Assembly: GCA_005885555.1 (NCBI GenBank)
Contig: VAWN01000103.1
Coordinates: 1-45,151 of the forward strand
DNA from: Actinomycetota bacterium
Lineage (GTDB): Bacteria > Actinomycetota > Actinomycetes > Mycobacteriales > Micromonosporaceae
Direction: 5' to 3'
DNA: 45,151 nt
Shown: positions 1-10,493 of the stretch, piece after piece
Numbering within the stretch: the first letter of the stretch is position 1
Layout of the letters: every line of letters starts with the position of its first letter
The notes under the pieces: model-generated
Databases searched by the model: none
Told to the model about the DNA's origin: nothing
What the model saw: only the letters and a program-made list of their open reading frames with translations
Translations under genes and position numbers: made by a program

Positions 1-689
1 TTCGAGCCGCAGAACAGCGGGTGGCAGTAGCCCTTGTCCACGTCCGGGGTGAACAGCGGCTCGGGCTCGACGAGCGGCCGGACGACCGCCCGTCCGCCCT
101 CGGCCGCCACGGCCCGGTCGACGGCGTCGACGGCGGGCGCGGCGGTGATGCGCAGGCCCTTGCTCACGATCCAGTCCCGGCGGAAGACCACGACCTGGTT
201 CTCCTCGGCCACGACGCGGGGCAGCACGACGCTGCCGGGGCCGTCGCCGAGCCGGGCGGCCAGCCGTTGCTGGGTGGCCCGCAGCTCGGCGAGCGGGTGG
301 GCAACCTTCTGTACCCGGACGCTTGTCCGATCGGGCACGTCGCGCAGCAGCGCGGCCGCGGCCTGCGGTGCGGTCGTCGCGACGACGAGCTGACCGCCGT
401 GCGCCTGGTCGATCCAGAGCCCGCCGGACGTGTCCGCCGCCCGCCGGGCGAACCGGTCCACGAGCACCTGCGCGGTCTGCTGCAGTTGCAGCCGCCGCAG
501 CGCCTCCCGCTCGCTCACGCCGAACGTCTGGCGCAGGTAGGCGATGGAGCCGCGGACCTGGGTCGGGTCGAGGGGCGCGCCGAACGCCGGCGTGGCGTCC
601 GCGCCGGCCGGCGTGGTCGCGACGACGACACCGGCGGCGAGGCTGGCCGCGGCGACGGCGGCGAGAACGAGCCCGGTTCTTCTGCGCAC
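1..689 (-). CDS. Secreted protein, N-terminal part, possibly a serine protease proregion (3' end outside window)
   Basis: The gene starts at a GTG (687-689) with a good Shine-Dalgarno (GGGAGGA, 696-702) and runs off the left edge after 229 codons. The N-terminus is a clear Sec signal (Met-Arg-Arg-Arg followed by a Leu/Ala/Val-rich core, then Ala-Asp-Ala around residue 31). The mature part has a helical charged segment (about 40-90) and an alternating alpha/beta pattern similar to proregions of streptogrisin/alpha-lytic-type S1 peptidases. The last visible residues include YCHPLFCGS, which could be the beginning of a disulphide-bonded catalytic domain. No catalytic residues fall inside the window, so the protease assignment is inference; export is well supported. 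It lies 58 bp downstream of the deaminase-like gene at the place where era is often found in related genomes. Confidence 0.6.
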   Translation of the reverse strand, partial: MRRRTGLVLAAVAAASLAAGVVVATTPAGADATPAFGAPLDPTQVRGSIAYLRQTFGVSEREALRRLQLQQTAQVLVDRFARRAADTSGGLWIDQAHGGQLVVATTAPQAAAALLRDVPDRTSVRVQKVAHPLAELRATQQRLAARLGDGPGSVVLPRVVAEENQVVVFRRDWIVSKGLRITAAPAVDAVDRAVAAEGGRAVVRPLVEPEPLFTPDVDKGYCHPLFCGS

Positions 690-708
690 TGAGGGTCCTC
701 CCGTGAAA

Positions 709-727
709 GGTTGCGATCAACGCAACC
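709..727. promoter_or_regulatory. Inverted repeat upstream of the secreted-protein gene
   Basis: GGTTGCG (709-715) and CGCAACC (721-727) form a perfect 7-bp inverted repeat around ATCAA, just upstream of the ribosome binding site of the gene starting at 689. GTTGAT is repeated three times on the minus strand in the surrounding 45 bp. This could be an operator or a 5'-UTR hairpin; no regulator can be named. Confidence 0.35.
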
Positions 728-747
728 TATCAACGCGGATCAACCCG

Positions 748-1086
748 TCAGGGGTTGTCAACCTCGCGCAGGTTTCCGTCCGGGCCGGCGACGAGGACCG
801 GCGCGTCGCCCGAAAGGTCACGCACCGCCGCGCGGCCCGCGGCGTCCACCGAAGGCGCCCCGCTCACCACGGCGGCGGCCTCCAGCGACGGGGCGCCCGC
901 CGAGACGGCGGTGGCGACCGCGACCTGCAACGCGCTCAGCGTGAGCGAGGGCAGGGCGACGTTCGCGGCGGCGTACGTCCGGCCGTCACCGTCGCGGACC
1001 GCGGCGCCCTCGGCCGCCTGGACCCGGGCCCGCGCGGCCCGCGCCAGGGTGACCAGCTTGGCGTCCTCAGTGGACAGTTCGGGCAT
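748..1086 (-). CDS. Cytidine deaminase-like protein lacking the zinc-binding residues
   Basis: This 112-residue protein starts at an ATG at 1086 (MPELSTEDAKLV) and overlaps the end of the CBS-domain gene by 20 bp, which suggests translational coupling. It keeps the frame of a cytidine deaminase: an N-terminal helix, then DGRTYAAANVALPSLTLSA, aligned with the segment that carries the catalytic Cys-Ala-Glu in active enzymes. Here that triplet is Ala-Leu-Gln, and the downstream Pro-Cys-x-x-Cys is replaced by Val-Asp-Ala-Ala-Gly. The protein contains no cysteine at all, so zinc hydrolysis of cytidine is not expected. Similar short proteins are commonly annotated cdd between the CBS protein gene and era in actinobacteria. 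Its role is unknown; a regulatory or structural function is inference. Confidence 0.8.
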   Translation of the reverse strand: MPELSTEDAKLVTLARAARARVQAAEGAAVRDGDGRTYAAANVALPSLTLSALQVAVATAVSAGAPSLEAAAVVSGAPSVDAAGRAAVRDLSGDAPVLVAGPDGNLREVDNP

Positions 1087-2386
1087 CGGCCGGCAACCTC
1101 TCCTCGGCGGGTGCGTGCGCGTCCTCGTCGGCGGCGACCCGGTGGACGAGCACGGTGTCGATCCGGTTGCGCCGGCCGGTGGTGCCCTCCGCGACCAGCC
1201 GCAGGCCGCCCACCTCGGCGCCGGCACCGGGGATGGGCACCCGGCCGAGCGCCTGCGCGAGCAGGCCCGCCACGGTCTCCACCTCCTCGTCGGGCAGTTC
1301 GACGCCGAACAGTTCCTCGAGATCCTCCACCGGCAGCCGGGCGGTGACCCGGACGCCGCCGTCCGGCAGCCGCTCGATCGGCGGGCGCTCGACCACGTCG
1401 TACTCGTCGGTGATCTCGCCGACGATCTCCTCGAGGATGTCCTCGATCGTGACCAGCCCGGCCGTGCCGCCGTACTCGTCGACCACGATCGCCATGTGCG
1501 TGCGCGCGGCCTGCATCTCGCGCAGCAGGTCGTCGACGGGCTTGGACTCGGGCACGTACATCGCCGGGCGCATGATCTGCGCGACGGGCAGCTCCTGGGC
1601 GGCCGGGTCGCCGTTGGCCGTGTACCGCACGAGGTCCTTGAGGTACACGATGCCGAGGACGTCGTCGATGTTCTCGCCGATCACCGGGATCCGGGAGAAC
1701 CCGCTGCGCATCGCCAGGACCATCGCCTGGCGCAGGCTCTTGTCCGCCTCGATCCAGACCATCTCGGTGCGCGGCACCATGACCTCGCGCACGATCGTGT
1801 CGCCGAGCGAGAACACCGAATGGATCATCTCCCGCTCGCCGTGCTCGACCACCCCGCGCTGCTCGGCGAGGTCGACCAGCTCCCGCAGCTCCACCGTGGT
1901 GGCGAACGGCCCGTCCCGGAAGCCGCGCCCGGGGGTCACCGCGTTGCCGATGAGGATGAGCAGCCGGGCCAGCGGACCGAGTACCCGGCCGAGCCAGAGC
2001 ACGAACGGCGCCGCGAACCGGCCGACCGTGTACGCGTGCTGCCGGCCGATGGTGCGCGGCGCCACGCCGACGGCCACGAAGCTGACCAGGGTCATCGATC
2101 CCGCCGTGACCACCCCGGCGCGCCAGCCGGCGCCCCACACCCCGCTGGTGTAGATCGCCACCAGCGTGGTGGCGCTCAGCTCGCAGAGCAGGCGCAGCAG
2201 GAGCAGCAGGTTGAGGTGCCGCGCGACGTCGGAGGCGGCGGCGTGCAGCGCTCCCGCACCGCGTACCCCTTCCCGGGCCATCTCCAGCGCCCGCGCCGCG
2301 GAGACCCGCGACAGCGCCGAGTCCGTCATCGCGAACAGCCCGGCGAGAACGGTCAACCCGGCAGCCCAGACCAGCAACATGGCCAT
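1067..2386 (-). CDS. Membrane CBS-domain protein, CorC/HlyC family (DUF21)
   Basis: A 439-residue hemolysin C/CorC-type protein starting at ATG 2386, seven bases after the ybeY stop. An N-terminal DUF21 membrane domain (about residues 1-150) has several hydrophobic segments (LLVWAAGLTVLAGLFAM, LLLLLRLLCELSATTLVAI, AGSMTLVSFVAVGVA). It is followed by a pair of CBS domains (about 175-310, with REVMVPRTEM and THMAIVVDEYGGTAGLVTIED) and a C-terminal CorC_HlyC domain. Family members are linked to magnesium/cobalt efflux, and the CBS pair normally binds adenine nucleotides. The order ybeY, CBS protein, cdd-like is typical of actinobacteria. The transport substrate cannot be read from the sequence. 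Confidence 0.9.
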   Translation of the reverse strand: MAMLLVWAAGLTVLAGLFAMTDSALSRVSAARALEMAREGVRGAGALHAAASDVARHLNLLLLLRLLCELSATTLVAIYTSGVWGAGWRAGVVTAGSMTLVSFVAVGVAPRTIGRQHAYTVGRFAAPFVLWLGRVLGPLARLLILIGNAVTPGRGFRDGPFATTVELRELVDLAEQRGVVEHGEREMIHSVFSLGDTIVREVMVPRTEMVWIEADKSLRQAMVLAMRSGFSRIPVIGENIDDVLGIVYLKDLVRYTANGDPAAQELPVAQIMRPAMYVPESKPVDDLLREMQAARTHMAIVVDEYGGTAGLVTIEDILEEIVGEITDEYDVVERPPIERLPDGGVRVTARLPVEDLEELFGVELPDEEVETVAGLLAQALGRVPIPGAGAEVGGLRLVAEGTTGRRNRIDTVLVHRVAADEDAHAPAEERLPADARTVH

Positions 2387-2393
2387 GCTCCGG

Positions 2394-2867
2394 TCAGGAC
2401 GACCGGCGCGCCTGCGCCTGCCATCCGGACAGCAGCCGCGCCTGGAGCCCGAACATCTCGCGCTCCTCCTCCGGCTCGGCATGGTCGTACCCGAGCAGGT
2501 GCAGTACCCCGTGCACGGTCAGCAGGTGCAGCTCCTCGGCGGCGGAGTGCCCGGCGCCGGCCGCCTGCTTGGCCGCCACGCCCGGCGCGAGCACGATGTC
2601 GCCGAGCAGCGTCGGTTCCCCGCCCGGCGGCTCGCCCGGCCCGTGGTCGATGCTGCCCTCGTCCATCGGGAAGGCGAGCACGTCGGTCGGCCCGTCGCCG
2701 CCCATCCAGCGGTGGTTCAGCTCGGCCATGTACTCGGTGTCGACGAGCAGCACGGACAGCTCGGCGAGCGGGTTGACGCCCATCTCGTCGAGGGCGTACC
2801 GGGCGACGGCGAGGATCGAGTCGGTGTCGACCTCGGTACCCGACTCGTTGGCGATCTCGATGGACAC
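2394..2867 (-). CDS. ybeY: Endoribonuclease YbeY (16S rRNA maturation factor)
   Basis: A 157-residue YbeY with the diagnostic zinc motif [11 protein letters not shown] (His119, His123, His129) and the upstream TDVLAFPMD segment. YbeY is a metal-dependent single-strand endoribonuclease needed for 16S rRNA 3'-end maturation and ribosome quality control. The length is usual. It begins nine bases after the phoH stop and is followed seven bases later by the CBS-protein gene, so the four genes are very probably one transcript. All three metal-ligand histidines are present. Confidence 0.97.
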   Translation of the reverse strand: MSIEIANESGTEVDTDSILAVARYALDEMGVNPLAELSVLLVDTEYMAELNHRWMGGDGPTDVLAFPMDEGSIDHGPGEPPGGEPTLLGDIVLAPGVAAKQAAGAGHSAAEELHLLTVHGVLHLLGYDHAEPEEEREMFGLQARLLSGWQAQARRSS

Positions 2868-2876
2868 GGCCTCTCC

Positions 2877-4903
<2,027 letters not shown>

Positions 4904-4907
<4 letters not shown>

Positions 4908-6250
4908 GGGTCGGCCACGCGGGCCTGCGGCCACCTTTCGGTCGGAGACAGCTGCGTCACCCCATGGTATCGGCCACCCGCCCGCCAGGCCCGCCGCCGA
5001 CGCATTAACAACCCTCGAAGGTCTCCTGCCCGCGGGTGAACCGGTAGGTCGCCCAGTGCATCCGCACCCACCTCGGCACCGGCCGGGTCCCGGGTCAGCC
5101 GCAGCAGCTCGCCGGCCTCCCGGCCGCAGACCGTGCGCAGCACGTCCGGCCCGGTCTCCTCGAACACCGCGGGCGGCCGGTCGGCCGGCGCGTCGGCCAT
5201 CCGGGCGTGCAGCCTGCCCTCGCGCCAGAAGAAGACGTGCTCGTACCCCTCGCTCCACCACCGGCCCAGCACGGTACGCAGGTGGTCGGGGGGCGGCCCG
5301 CCGGGACGCCACGGCTCGATCTCGGCCGGGTCGTGCTCGACGGCCGCGGCCAGCAGCGCGTGCGGCAGCTCCAGCAGCCCGGTCGCGGTACCGGACGCGC
5401 CGAGCACGGCGACCCCCAGCGCGGGCGGGGTACCGGTGCCGCGCCGGCCGTACACGCCGGCCAGGAACCCGGGCATCGCGCCGTCGTGGCCGACGTCGAT
5501 CCGCCGCTCACCCTCGTCGACCAGGATCAGCCCGAGGCCGAAACCGACCTTCCAGAGCGTCTCGTCGGACATCGTCAGCGGCCAGCGCATCTCGTCCAGC
5601 GTCGCGGGGGCGAGCACCGCGCCGTCGGGGTCGACCTTGGCGGGGTCGGCCAGGAACGCGCCCCACCGGGCCAGATCCGCCGCGGTACCCCACAGCTGCG
5701 CCGCCGGTGCCAGCGCGCCCATGTCCAGCGGCGGCTCGGGCCGGGCGTGGTCGGAGTAGGGCTCGACGAGGTACCCGAGCAGCGCGTAGCCCAGGTTCGA
5801 GTAGTGGTACCGCCGGGCCGGCGGCAGTACCCGTTCCGCCCGGCCCAGGTCGCCCAGCAGCCGGCCCACGTCCGGCACGTCCAGCGTGTCCCACATGTCG
5901 CCGAACGGTTCCCGTTGCAGCCCCGAGGTGTGCGACAGCAGCCGCCGTACCGCGAGCTCGCCGTGCCGGGGCAGGTCAAGGTGCCGGCCGATCGGGTCGT
6001 CGAGGTCGAGCAGCCCGTCGTCGCGGCACTGCAGGACCAGTACCGCGGTGAACGTCTTCGTCACCGACCCGGGCCGGAACCGCGTCCTCGGCTGCGCGCC
6101 GACCTGGTATGTCCACAGTGGACGGTCAGCGCGGTGCAGCGCGACCGACAGCGCCGGTACCCGCCCGTCGACCTGGGCGCGCTGCACCAGCCGGCGGTAC
6201 CGGACGACGGGATCGGCCAGCCCATGGTTCACTCGCCGACGCTCGCTCAC
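4904..6250 (-). CDS. Serine hydrolase (beta-lactamase family), probably damaged: internal gap and 3' frameshift
   Basis: Class C beta-lactamase/DD-peptidase-fold hydrolase. Using the longer numbering from 6256, it has the SxxK motif (Ser64-Val-Thr-Lys67), YSN (152-154), LLSHTSGL and a HDG motif in the third active-site position. Two oddities. First, after GYALLGYLVE the sequence jumps to PYSDHARPEPPLDMG: the usual segment of about 45-50 residues with the Pro-Leu-Gly-Met signature is absent. Second, near 5062-5075 the frame shifts: deleting one base from the CCC at 5067-5069 would give a typical C-terminus (MHWATYRFTRGQETFEGC) ending at a stop at 5007-5009. As it stands, translation reads 103 bases further and overlaps the phoH start. 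A GTGA overlap with the HIT gene decides the start at 6250. It may be a pseudogene or carry a sequencing error. Confidence 0.8.
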
Positions 6251-6597
6251 TGGCACAGCATCGGGCCGAGCGGCGCGCCGCCGAGTACGTGCGCGTGGGC
6301 GTGGTCGACCTCCTGCCCGCTGTGTGGCCCGGTGTTGAAGATGATCCGGTATCCGTCGCCGGTCAGCCCCTCGGCCTTGGCCACCGCGCCGGCCGCGGCC
6401 AGTACCGCACCGGCCAGCGCCGGATCCGCCTCGGCGAGTTCGCCGACGTTGGCGTGGTGCGCCTTGGGAATCACCAGCACGTGGACCGGCGCCTTCGGCC
6501 CGATGTCGCGGAACGCCAGCGTGGTGCCCGTCTCGTGCACCACGGTCGCCGGGATCTCACCGGCCGCGATCCGGCAGAACAGACAGGTATCGCTCAC
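6247..6597 (-). CDS. HIT-family nucleotide hydrolase
   Basis: A 116-residue histidine triad protein starting at GTG 6597 (VSDTCLFCRIAAGEIP). It has the N-terminal CLFCRI segment, the PKAHHANVGEL helix and the catalytic triad His-Ala-His-Ala-His-Val near the C-terminus. HIT/PKCI-like proteins hydrolyse nucleoside phosphoramidates such as adenosine 5'-monophosphoramidates in the cytoplasm. It lies between rsmE and the serine hydrolase and shares a 4-bp GTGA overlap with the latter. The 103 bp up to rsmE hold no gene. The physiological substrate is not determined by the sequence. Confidence 0.92.
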   Translation of the reverse strand: MSDTCLFCRIAAGEIPATVVHETGTTLAFRDIGPKAPVHVLVIPKAHHANVGELAEADPALAGAVLAAAGAVAKAEGLTGDGYRIIFNTGPHSGQEVDHAHAHVLGGAPLGPMLCQ

Positions 6598-6700
6598 CCG
6601 GCCGATCCTACGGCGTGGACGCCGGCACCCGACCGGGAGCGGCGCCGATAAAGGGTGAGCGGGGTCTCGCAGATGAGGCGCAACCAGCGACGGTGGCGGG

Positions 6701-7387
6701 TCACCAGCGGCCGAGCCGGACGGACAGGACCGACAGCGCCGCCACCCCGGCCGTCGAGGTGCGTAGGACGGTGTCGCCGAGCCGCACCGGTACCGCACCG
6801 GCGGCTACGAACACCGCCAGCTCCTCCGGCGCGATCCCGCCCTCCGGCCCGACCACCACGACGACGTCCCCCACCGGAAGCTCCACAGTGGACAGTCGCG
6901 CGGTCGCCTCCTCGTGGAGCACGAACGTGGGCCGCAGTTCCGCCGTCGACAACGGATCCGACACGACCGGTACCCACGCCCGGCGCGCCTGTTTGGCCGC
7001 CTCGCGGGCGGCGGCGCGCCACCGGTGCAGCGGCCGGCCGTCCTTCCAGCGGGCCACCGACCGGGCCGCCGGCCACGGTACGATCTCGTCCACGCCGGCC
7101 TCGGTCATCGCCTGGACGGCAAGCTCCCCGCGGTCCCCCTTGGCGATGCCCTGTGCCACGACGAGACGGGGGGCCGGCGGGTCAAGGTACCGCCGCTGCT
7201 CGATGACGAGGTCGAGCCGGCCCCGGCCGACGGCCCTGACCACCGCGGACGCCACGCCGCCGCGCCCGTCGCCGAGCAGCAGCCGCTCGCCCACCCGCAG
7301 CCGCATGACGTCGGCGGCGTGATGGCCCTCGGGCCCGTCGAGCACCTCGGTGTCGAGCGACTCGACGAGGAACAGCGGCAGGCTCAA
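6701..7387 (-). CDS. rsmE: 16S rRNA (uracil-1498-N3)-methyltransferase
   Basis: A 228-residue SPOUT-class methyltransferase. The N-terminal PUA-like domain (LFLVES, HHAADVMRLRVGE) is followed by the knotted catalytic domain with KGDRGELAVQAMTEAGVDEIVPW, VVGPEGGIAPEE and the C-terminal LGDTVLRTSTAGVAAL, which form the S-adenosylmethionine pocket. RsmE methylates U1498 of 16S rRNA in the decoding region. It begins four bases after the dnaJ stop, the common hrcA-dnaJ-rsmE order, so it is probably co-transcribed and partly under HrcA control. Confidence 0.96.
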   Translation of the reverse strand: MSLPLFLVESLDTEVLDGPEGHHAADVMRLRVGERLLLGDGRGGVASAVVRAVGRGRLDLVIEQRRYLDPPAPRLVVAQGIAKGDRGELAVQAMTEAGVDEIVPWPAARSVARWKDGRPLHRWRAAAREAAKQARRAWVPVVSDPLSTAELRPTFVLHEEATARLSTVELPVGDVVVVVGPEGGIAPEELAVFVAAGAVPVRLGDTVLRTSTAGVAALSVLSVRLGRW

Positions 7388-7391
7388 CCGC

Positions 7392-8528
7392 TCAGTGGCC
7401 GTTGAACGCGTCGCGTACCCGCGAGAAGAACCCGCTCTGCTTGCTCAGTTCGGCGACCTCCTCGCCGCGGGACTTGGCGAACTCGCGCAGGATCCGCTCC
7501 TGGTCGGCGTCGAGCTTGGTCGGGGTACGCACGTCGAGGTGCACGAACAGGTCACCGCGGCCGGTGCCGCGCAGGTGCGGTACCCCCTTGGCGCGGATGC
7601 GCAGCGACGAGTTCGGCTGGGTGCCGGCGCGGCACTCGATGGTCTCCTCGCCGTCGAGCGTCTTGATGGTCAGCCGGGTACCCAGCGCCGCCGCGGTCAT
7701 CGGCAACGTCACCCGGCAGTGCAGGTCGTCGCCCTTGCGGGAGAACACGTCGTGCGGCCGCTCGTGGATCTCCACGTAGAGGTCGCCGGGCGGGCCGCCG
7801 CCGGGGCCGACCTCGCCCTGACCGGCCAGCCGGATGCGCATCTGGTCCTCGACGCCGGCCGGGATCTTGACGGTCAGCGTGCGCCGGGTGCGTACCCGCC
7901 CGTCACCGGCGCAGGTCGGGCACGGGTTGGTGATCACGGTGCCGTACCCGCCGCAGTTGTTGCACGGCCGCGACGAGATCACCTGACCGAGGAAGGTGCG
8001 CTGTACCGACTGCACCTCGCCCCGCCCGCCGCAGACGTCGCAGGTCGACGGGTGGGTACCCGGTGCGGTACCGCCGCCGTGGCAGGTCTGGCAGAGCACC
8101 GCGGTGTCGACCGTGATCGGCGCCTCGACGCCGAACGCGGTCTCGTGCAGTTCCAGCGGCAGCGGCAGGATCGCGTCGGAACCCGGGCGGGTACGCGGCC
8201 GGGGACCGCGCGCGCCGCCGCCGGCCGTGCCGAAGAAGGCGTCCATGATGTCCTGGAAACCGACGAACGGGCCGCCGCCGCCCGCGGGACCCGGTCCCAT
8301 CCCGCCGCCCGGGGCGAGCGGGTCGCCGCCGAGATCCACGATCTGGCGTTTCTGGTCGTCGGTGAGCACCTCGTAGGCCGCGGTGATCTCCTTGAACCGG
8401 TCGTGCGCGCCCGGGTCGGGGTTGACGTCCGGATGGTACTGGCGTGCGAGCTTGCGGTAGGCCCGCTTGATGTCCTCGGTGGTGGCGTCGCGGGGTACAC
8501 CGAGAACGCCGTAGTAGTCCTTGGCCAC
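7392..8528 (-). CDS. dnaJ: Chaperone protein DnaJ (Hsp40)
   Basis: A 378-residue DnaJ with full domain order: J domain with His-Pro-Asp at 32-34, Gly/Phe-Pro-rich linker (about 75-115), four CxxCxGxG zinc motifs ([32 protein letters not shown]; about 145-215) and the C-terminal substrate-binding domain. It stimulates DnaK ATP hydrolysis and delivers unfolded clients. It lies 16 bases after hrcA and before rsmE. Because it follows hrcA rather than grpE it is the DnaJ2-type copy usual in actinobacteria, controlled by HrcA/CIRCE. Confidence 0.97.
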   Translation of the reverse strand: MAKDYYGVLGVPRDATTEDIKRAYRKLARQYHPDVNPDPGAHDRFKEITAAYEVLTDDQKRQIVDLGGDPLAPGGGMGPGPAGGGGPFVGFQDIMDAFFGTAGGGARGPRPRTRPGSDAILPLPLELHETAFGVEAPITVDTAVLCQTCHGGGTAPGTHPSTCDVCGGRGEVQSVQRTFLGQVISSRPCNNCGGYGTVITNPCPTCAGDGRVRTRRTLTVKIPAGVEDQMRIRLAGQGEVGPGGGPPGDLYVEIHERPHDVFSRKGDDLHCRVTLPMTAAALGTRLTIKTLDGEETIECRAGTQPNSSLRIRAKGVPHLRGTGRGDLFVHLDVRTPTKLDADQERILREFAKSRGEEVAELSKQSGFFSRVRDAFNGH

Positions 8529-8544
8529 TGCGTTATGCCCTCAC

Positions 8545-9573
8545 TCAGCTCTGCGCCAGGATGTCGCCGACGTAGCGCGCCACGGCACCGACCGTGGCGA
8601 TCGTGCCCGGGTAGTCCATCCGGGTCGGGCCGAGTACGCCCAGCCCGCCCACGACGGTGTGACCGGGCCCGTACCCGGTGCTGACCACCGAGGTGCCCCG
8701 CAGGTGCTCGATCTCGTTCTCGTCGCCGATCAGTACCCGGGTGACCGACGCGTCGGACTCGGCCGAGCCGATCAACTTGAGCAGCACGACCTCCTCCTCC
8801 AGCGCCTCCAGGATCGGCCGGATCGAGCCCTGGAAGTCCAGGATGCCACCCCGTGTCAGGTTGGCGGTCCCGGCCAGTGCGATGCGCTCGTCGGTGCGCT
8901 CGACCAGCGTCTCCAGCAGCACGGTGGCCAGTGCCGTCATCGGCTGGCGCAGCGCCGGCTCGCACTCGTCGAGCAGGGTGTGTACCAGCGGCGGCGTGTC
9001 GGACAGGCGTACCCCGCCGAACTTCTCGTTGATCGCGGCGCGCATCCGCAGCACCTCCGGCTCGGGCAGCGGGCCGGGCAGTTCGACCAGGCGCTGCTCG
9101 ACCCGGCCGGTGTCGGTGATCATCACGAACGTCAGCCGGGTGGTGGAGATCGGTACCAGCTCCAGGTGCCGTACCGACGACCGGCTCAGGCTCGGGTACT
9201 GCACCACGGCCACCTGGCGGGTGAGCTGGGCGAGCAGCCGGACGGTGCGGTGCACGACGTCGTCGAGGTCGACCGCGCCGACCAGGAACCGCTCGATCGC
9301 CCGGCGCTCCGCCTGGGACAGCGGCTTGATCCGGGACAGCTTGTCGACGAACAGCCGGTACCCGCGGTCGGTGGGTACCCGGCCGGCGCTCGTGTGCGGC
9401 TGCCGGATGTAGCCCTCCTCCTCAAGCACCGCCATGTCATTGCGTACCGTGGCGGGCGATACGTGCAGGTGGTGCCGCTCGACCAGCGCCTTGCTGCCGA
9501 CCGGCTCCTGGGTCTCGACGTAGTCCTCGACGATCGCGCGCAGAACCTCGAGCTTGCGGTCGTCCAGCGCCAT
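8545..9573 (-). CDS. hrcA: Heat-inducible transcription repressor HrcA
   Basis: A 342-residue HrcA: an N-terminal winged helix ([29 protein letters not shown], with the recognition helix in [21 protein letters not shown]), then the HrcA core and inserted dimerisation domain, ending GDILAQS. HrcA represses class I heat-shock genes by binding CIRCE, and its folding depends on GroEL. A CIRCE operator lies 32 bp upstream of the start, so it should repress its own operon (hrcA, dnaJ and probably rsmE). Confidence 0.97.
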   Translation of the reverse strand: MALDDRKLEVLRAIVEDYVETQEPVGSKALVERHHLHVSPATVRNDMAVLEEEGYIRQPHTSAGRVPTDRGYRLFVDKLSRIKPLSQAERRAIERFLVGAVDLDDVVHRTVRLLAQLTRQVAVVQYPSLSRSSVRHLELVPISTTRLTFVMITDTGRVEQRLVELPGPLPEPEVLRMRAAINEKFGGVRLSDTPPLVHTLLDECEPALRQPMTALATVLLETLVERTDERIALAGTANLTRGGILDFQGSIRPILEALEEEVVLLKLIGSAESDASVTRVLIGDENEIEHLRGTSVVSTGYGPGHTVVGGLGVLGPTRMDYPGTIATVGAVARYVGDILAQS

Positions 9574-9604
9574 CGTCGACCCCCTCCAAGCCCTCGCCGG
9601 TTGG

Positions 9605-9631
9605 TTGGCACTCCTGCTGAGTGAGTGCCAG
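9605..9631. promoter_or_regulatory. CIRCE operator for HrcA
   Basis: TGGCACTC (9606-9613) and GAGTGCCA (9623-9630) are perfect inverted arms separated by nine bases, matching the CIRCE arrangement TTAGCACTC-N9-GAGTGCTAA. It sits 32 bp upstream of the hrcA start codon. The right arm overlaps the apparent GTG start of the DUF4870 remnant on the other strand. Confidence 0.95.
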
Positions 9632-9923
9632 TTTACGACCGCGGCGCCCGGACCGGCGATCGGCGGTACGCAGGATTGCGCCGCGCCGGCCCCGCGCGGC
9701 CGCCGTGCGGGCCCGTCTCGCGGGCGCGGTGGCGCTCCTGCTGTCGCTGTCCTGGCCGGGCGGGTACTGGCCGCTCGGGCTCGGACTGCTGGCCAGCGGG
9801 CTGCTGCGGGTACTGGCGGCCGCGGTTTGGCTGGTCGGCATCATCTTCGGCGTGGTGGCCGGGATCCGCGCCAACGAGGGCCAGGTGTACCGGTACCCGC
9901 TGGCGCTGCCGATCATCAAGTAG
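9621..9923 (+). pseudogene. Truncated DUF4870 paralogue (C-terminal half only)
   Basis: A 100-codon open frame whose last 30 residues ([16 protein letters not shown], then VYRYPL) closely match the C-terminus of the complete DUF4870 protein encoded just downstream (GIIFGVIAGLRANEGQ, FYQYPF). The N-terminal half of the domain (the K-T-W-x-x-x-A-H-F-G-G region) is not found in any frame upstream; instead there is an Arg-rich segment. The only start available is a GTG inside the CIRCE arm with no Shine-Dalgarno. This looks like a remnant of a tandem duplication truncated at its 5' end, although expression of a two-helix membrane peptide cannot be excluded. Confidence 0.5.
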
Positions 9924-9988
9924 CGCGAACCTCCGTCGCGGCACGAAAAAAGTCGATAGTGTGTCTGGCGTCACTAGATCGCGAGCCC

Positions 9989-10001
9989 TACGGTGGCGCC
10001 A
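9989..10001 (+). promoter_or_regulatory. -10 element of a probable leaderless promoter for the DUF4870 gene
   Basis: TACGGT (9989-9994) matches the TANNNT -10 consensus and is followed by exactly six bases and then the ATG at 10001. There is no Shine-Dalgarno. This spacing puts the transcription start on the A of the start codon, the usual leaderless layout in actinobacteria. No convincing -35 was found. Confidence 0.45.
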
Positions 10002-10489
10002 TGACGCAACCTCCCAACCCCTCGAACGACGACTTCCCCGGCCCCGGGCCGGGAGTGCCGCCGCCCCCACCACCGCCCGGCGCCTACCCACCGCCGGGTG
10101 GCTACCCACCACCCGGCGCGGCCGCGCCGCCACCACCCGGCTACGCCAGCAACGAGGACAAGACCTGGGTACTGGTCGCCCACTTCGGCGGCGCGCTCGG
10201 CATGTTCCTCGGTGGCGGCGCCGGTGGCTGGGTCGCGCCGCTCGTCGCGCTGCTCGTGCAGGGGCAGAAGTCGCCGCAGGTACGCGCGCACGCGGTGGCC
10301 GCGCTGAACTTCCAGCTCGTGCTGTCGATCATCGGCGCGATCGGCCTGGTGCTGTCCTGCGCGCTGATCGGGTTCATCATCTGGCCGATCGCCATGCTGC
10401 TCGGGATCATCTTCGGCGTCATCGCCGGGCTCCGGGCCAACGAGGGTCAGTTCTACCAGTACCCGTTCAACATCTCGCTGGTGAAGTAA
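10001..10489 (+). CDS. DUF4870 membrane protein with Pro/Gly-rich N-terminus
   Basis: 162 residues. The first 50 are a cytoplasmic-looking Pro/Gly tail with repeated PPPG and GGYPPPG units. The rest is a DUF4870 domain: KTWVLVAHFGGALG, a Gly-rich turn, QKSPQVRAHAVAALNFQ, then two hydrophobic helices and the conserved end IIFGVIAGLRANEGQ. The function of DUF4870 is unknown; it is a small integral membrane domain. The gene appears leaderless. Its stop codon is only four bases from the hemW stop on the other strand, and the two stops lie in a 12-bp palindrome. A truncated paralogue lies directly upstream. Confidence 0.85.
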   Translation: MTQPPNPSNDDFPGPGPGVPPPPPPPGAYPPPGGYPPPGAAAPPPPGYASNEDKTWVLVAHFGGALGMFLGGGAGGWVAPLVALLVQGQKSPQVRAHAVAALNFQLVLSIIGAIGLVLSCALIGFIIWPIAMLLGIIFGVIAGLRANEGQFYQYPFNISLVK

Positions 10490-10493
10490 CCGG

